From Candidatus Brocadiaceae bacterium (GTDB lineage Bacteria > Planctomycetota > Brocadiia > SM23-32): a stretch of 6,037 nt of DNA. Under the pieces are notes generated by a model. It was not told the DNA's origin. It made no database searches and was given only the letters and a program-made list of their open reading frames with translations. This document shows positions 6,014-6,037 of this stretch, one piece after another. The position numbers and the translations under genes are program-made. The number at the start of each line of letters is the position of its first letter. The stretch's first letter is position 1. The DNA is taken from contig PWZK01000141.1 of assembly GCA_003567495.1 (NCBI GenBank), positions 1-6,037 of the forward strand. Direction: 5' to 3'.

Positions 6014-6037
6014 AGGGAAAAATGCCGTAAATACCAA

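Larger units (their letters stand above)
5823..6037. other. Gene-free right end of the window
   Basis: No reading frame with a plausible start and composition is visible in these 215 bases. They contain a CAGCCGG/CCGGCTG inverted repeat (5851-5857 and 5885-5891), a possible leftward terminator hairpin near 5905-5935, and GGAATG-type repeats from about 5948. No convincing rightward terminator follows the HAD gene. Confidence 0.7.

Overview
This window most likely comes from a bacterial chromosome of the PVC group, probably a planctomycete of the Phycisphaerae type. That placement is an inference. It rests on the long Gre-type N-terminal extension at the left edge, an EF-G with a 'FCGVGGVEPQSE' signature and no ribosomal-protein neighbours, and patchy Shine-Dalgarno use. 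Base composition is moderate, and no phage, transposon, CRISPR or RNA gene is visible.

Layout. Positions 1-4603 hold four minus-strand genes, transcribed right to left with gaps of 4, 18 and 37 bases, so they probably form one operon. In transcription order they are fusA (elongation factor G, 4603-2498), a PabA/TrpG-type glutamine amidotransferase (2493-1903), a single-pass membrane protein with zinc-ribbon-like cysteine clusters on both sides of the membrane segment (1884-844), and the first 268 codons of a protein resembling the N-terminal part of long GreA/GreB-family factors (806 to beyond the left edge). Positions 4604-4886 are a divergent control region. It has a good promoter-like pair for fusA, a second one further upstream, and an overlapping promoter-like pair facing right. 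A TTTACA-N5-TGTAAA inverted repeat sits on that overlap. On the right side, a 10-codon reading frame with a strong ribosome-binding site (4826-4858) precedes a HAD-superfamily hydrolase (4887-5822). Positions 5823-6037 carry no gene, but contain a possible leftward terminator hairpin and a run of 7-base GGAATG-type repeats.

How the genes fit together. The operon joins translation (EF-G) and probably transcription elongation (Gre-like) with a folate or tryptophan branch enzyme and an uncharacterised membrane protein. This looks like a housekeeping growth operon, not a specialised system. The points most worth a second look are the minigene or possible frameshift before the HAD gene, the overlapping divergent promoters with their palindrome, the two-sided cysteine-rich membrane protein, and the heptamer repeat array. 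I found no convincing new defence or mobile system.
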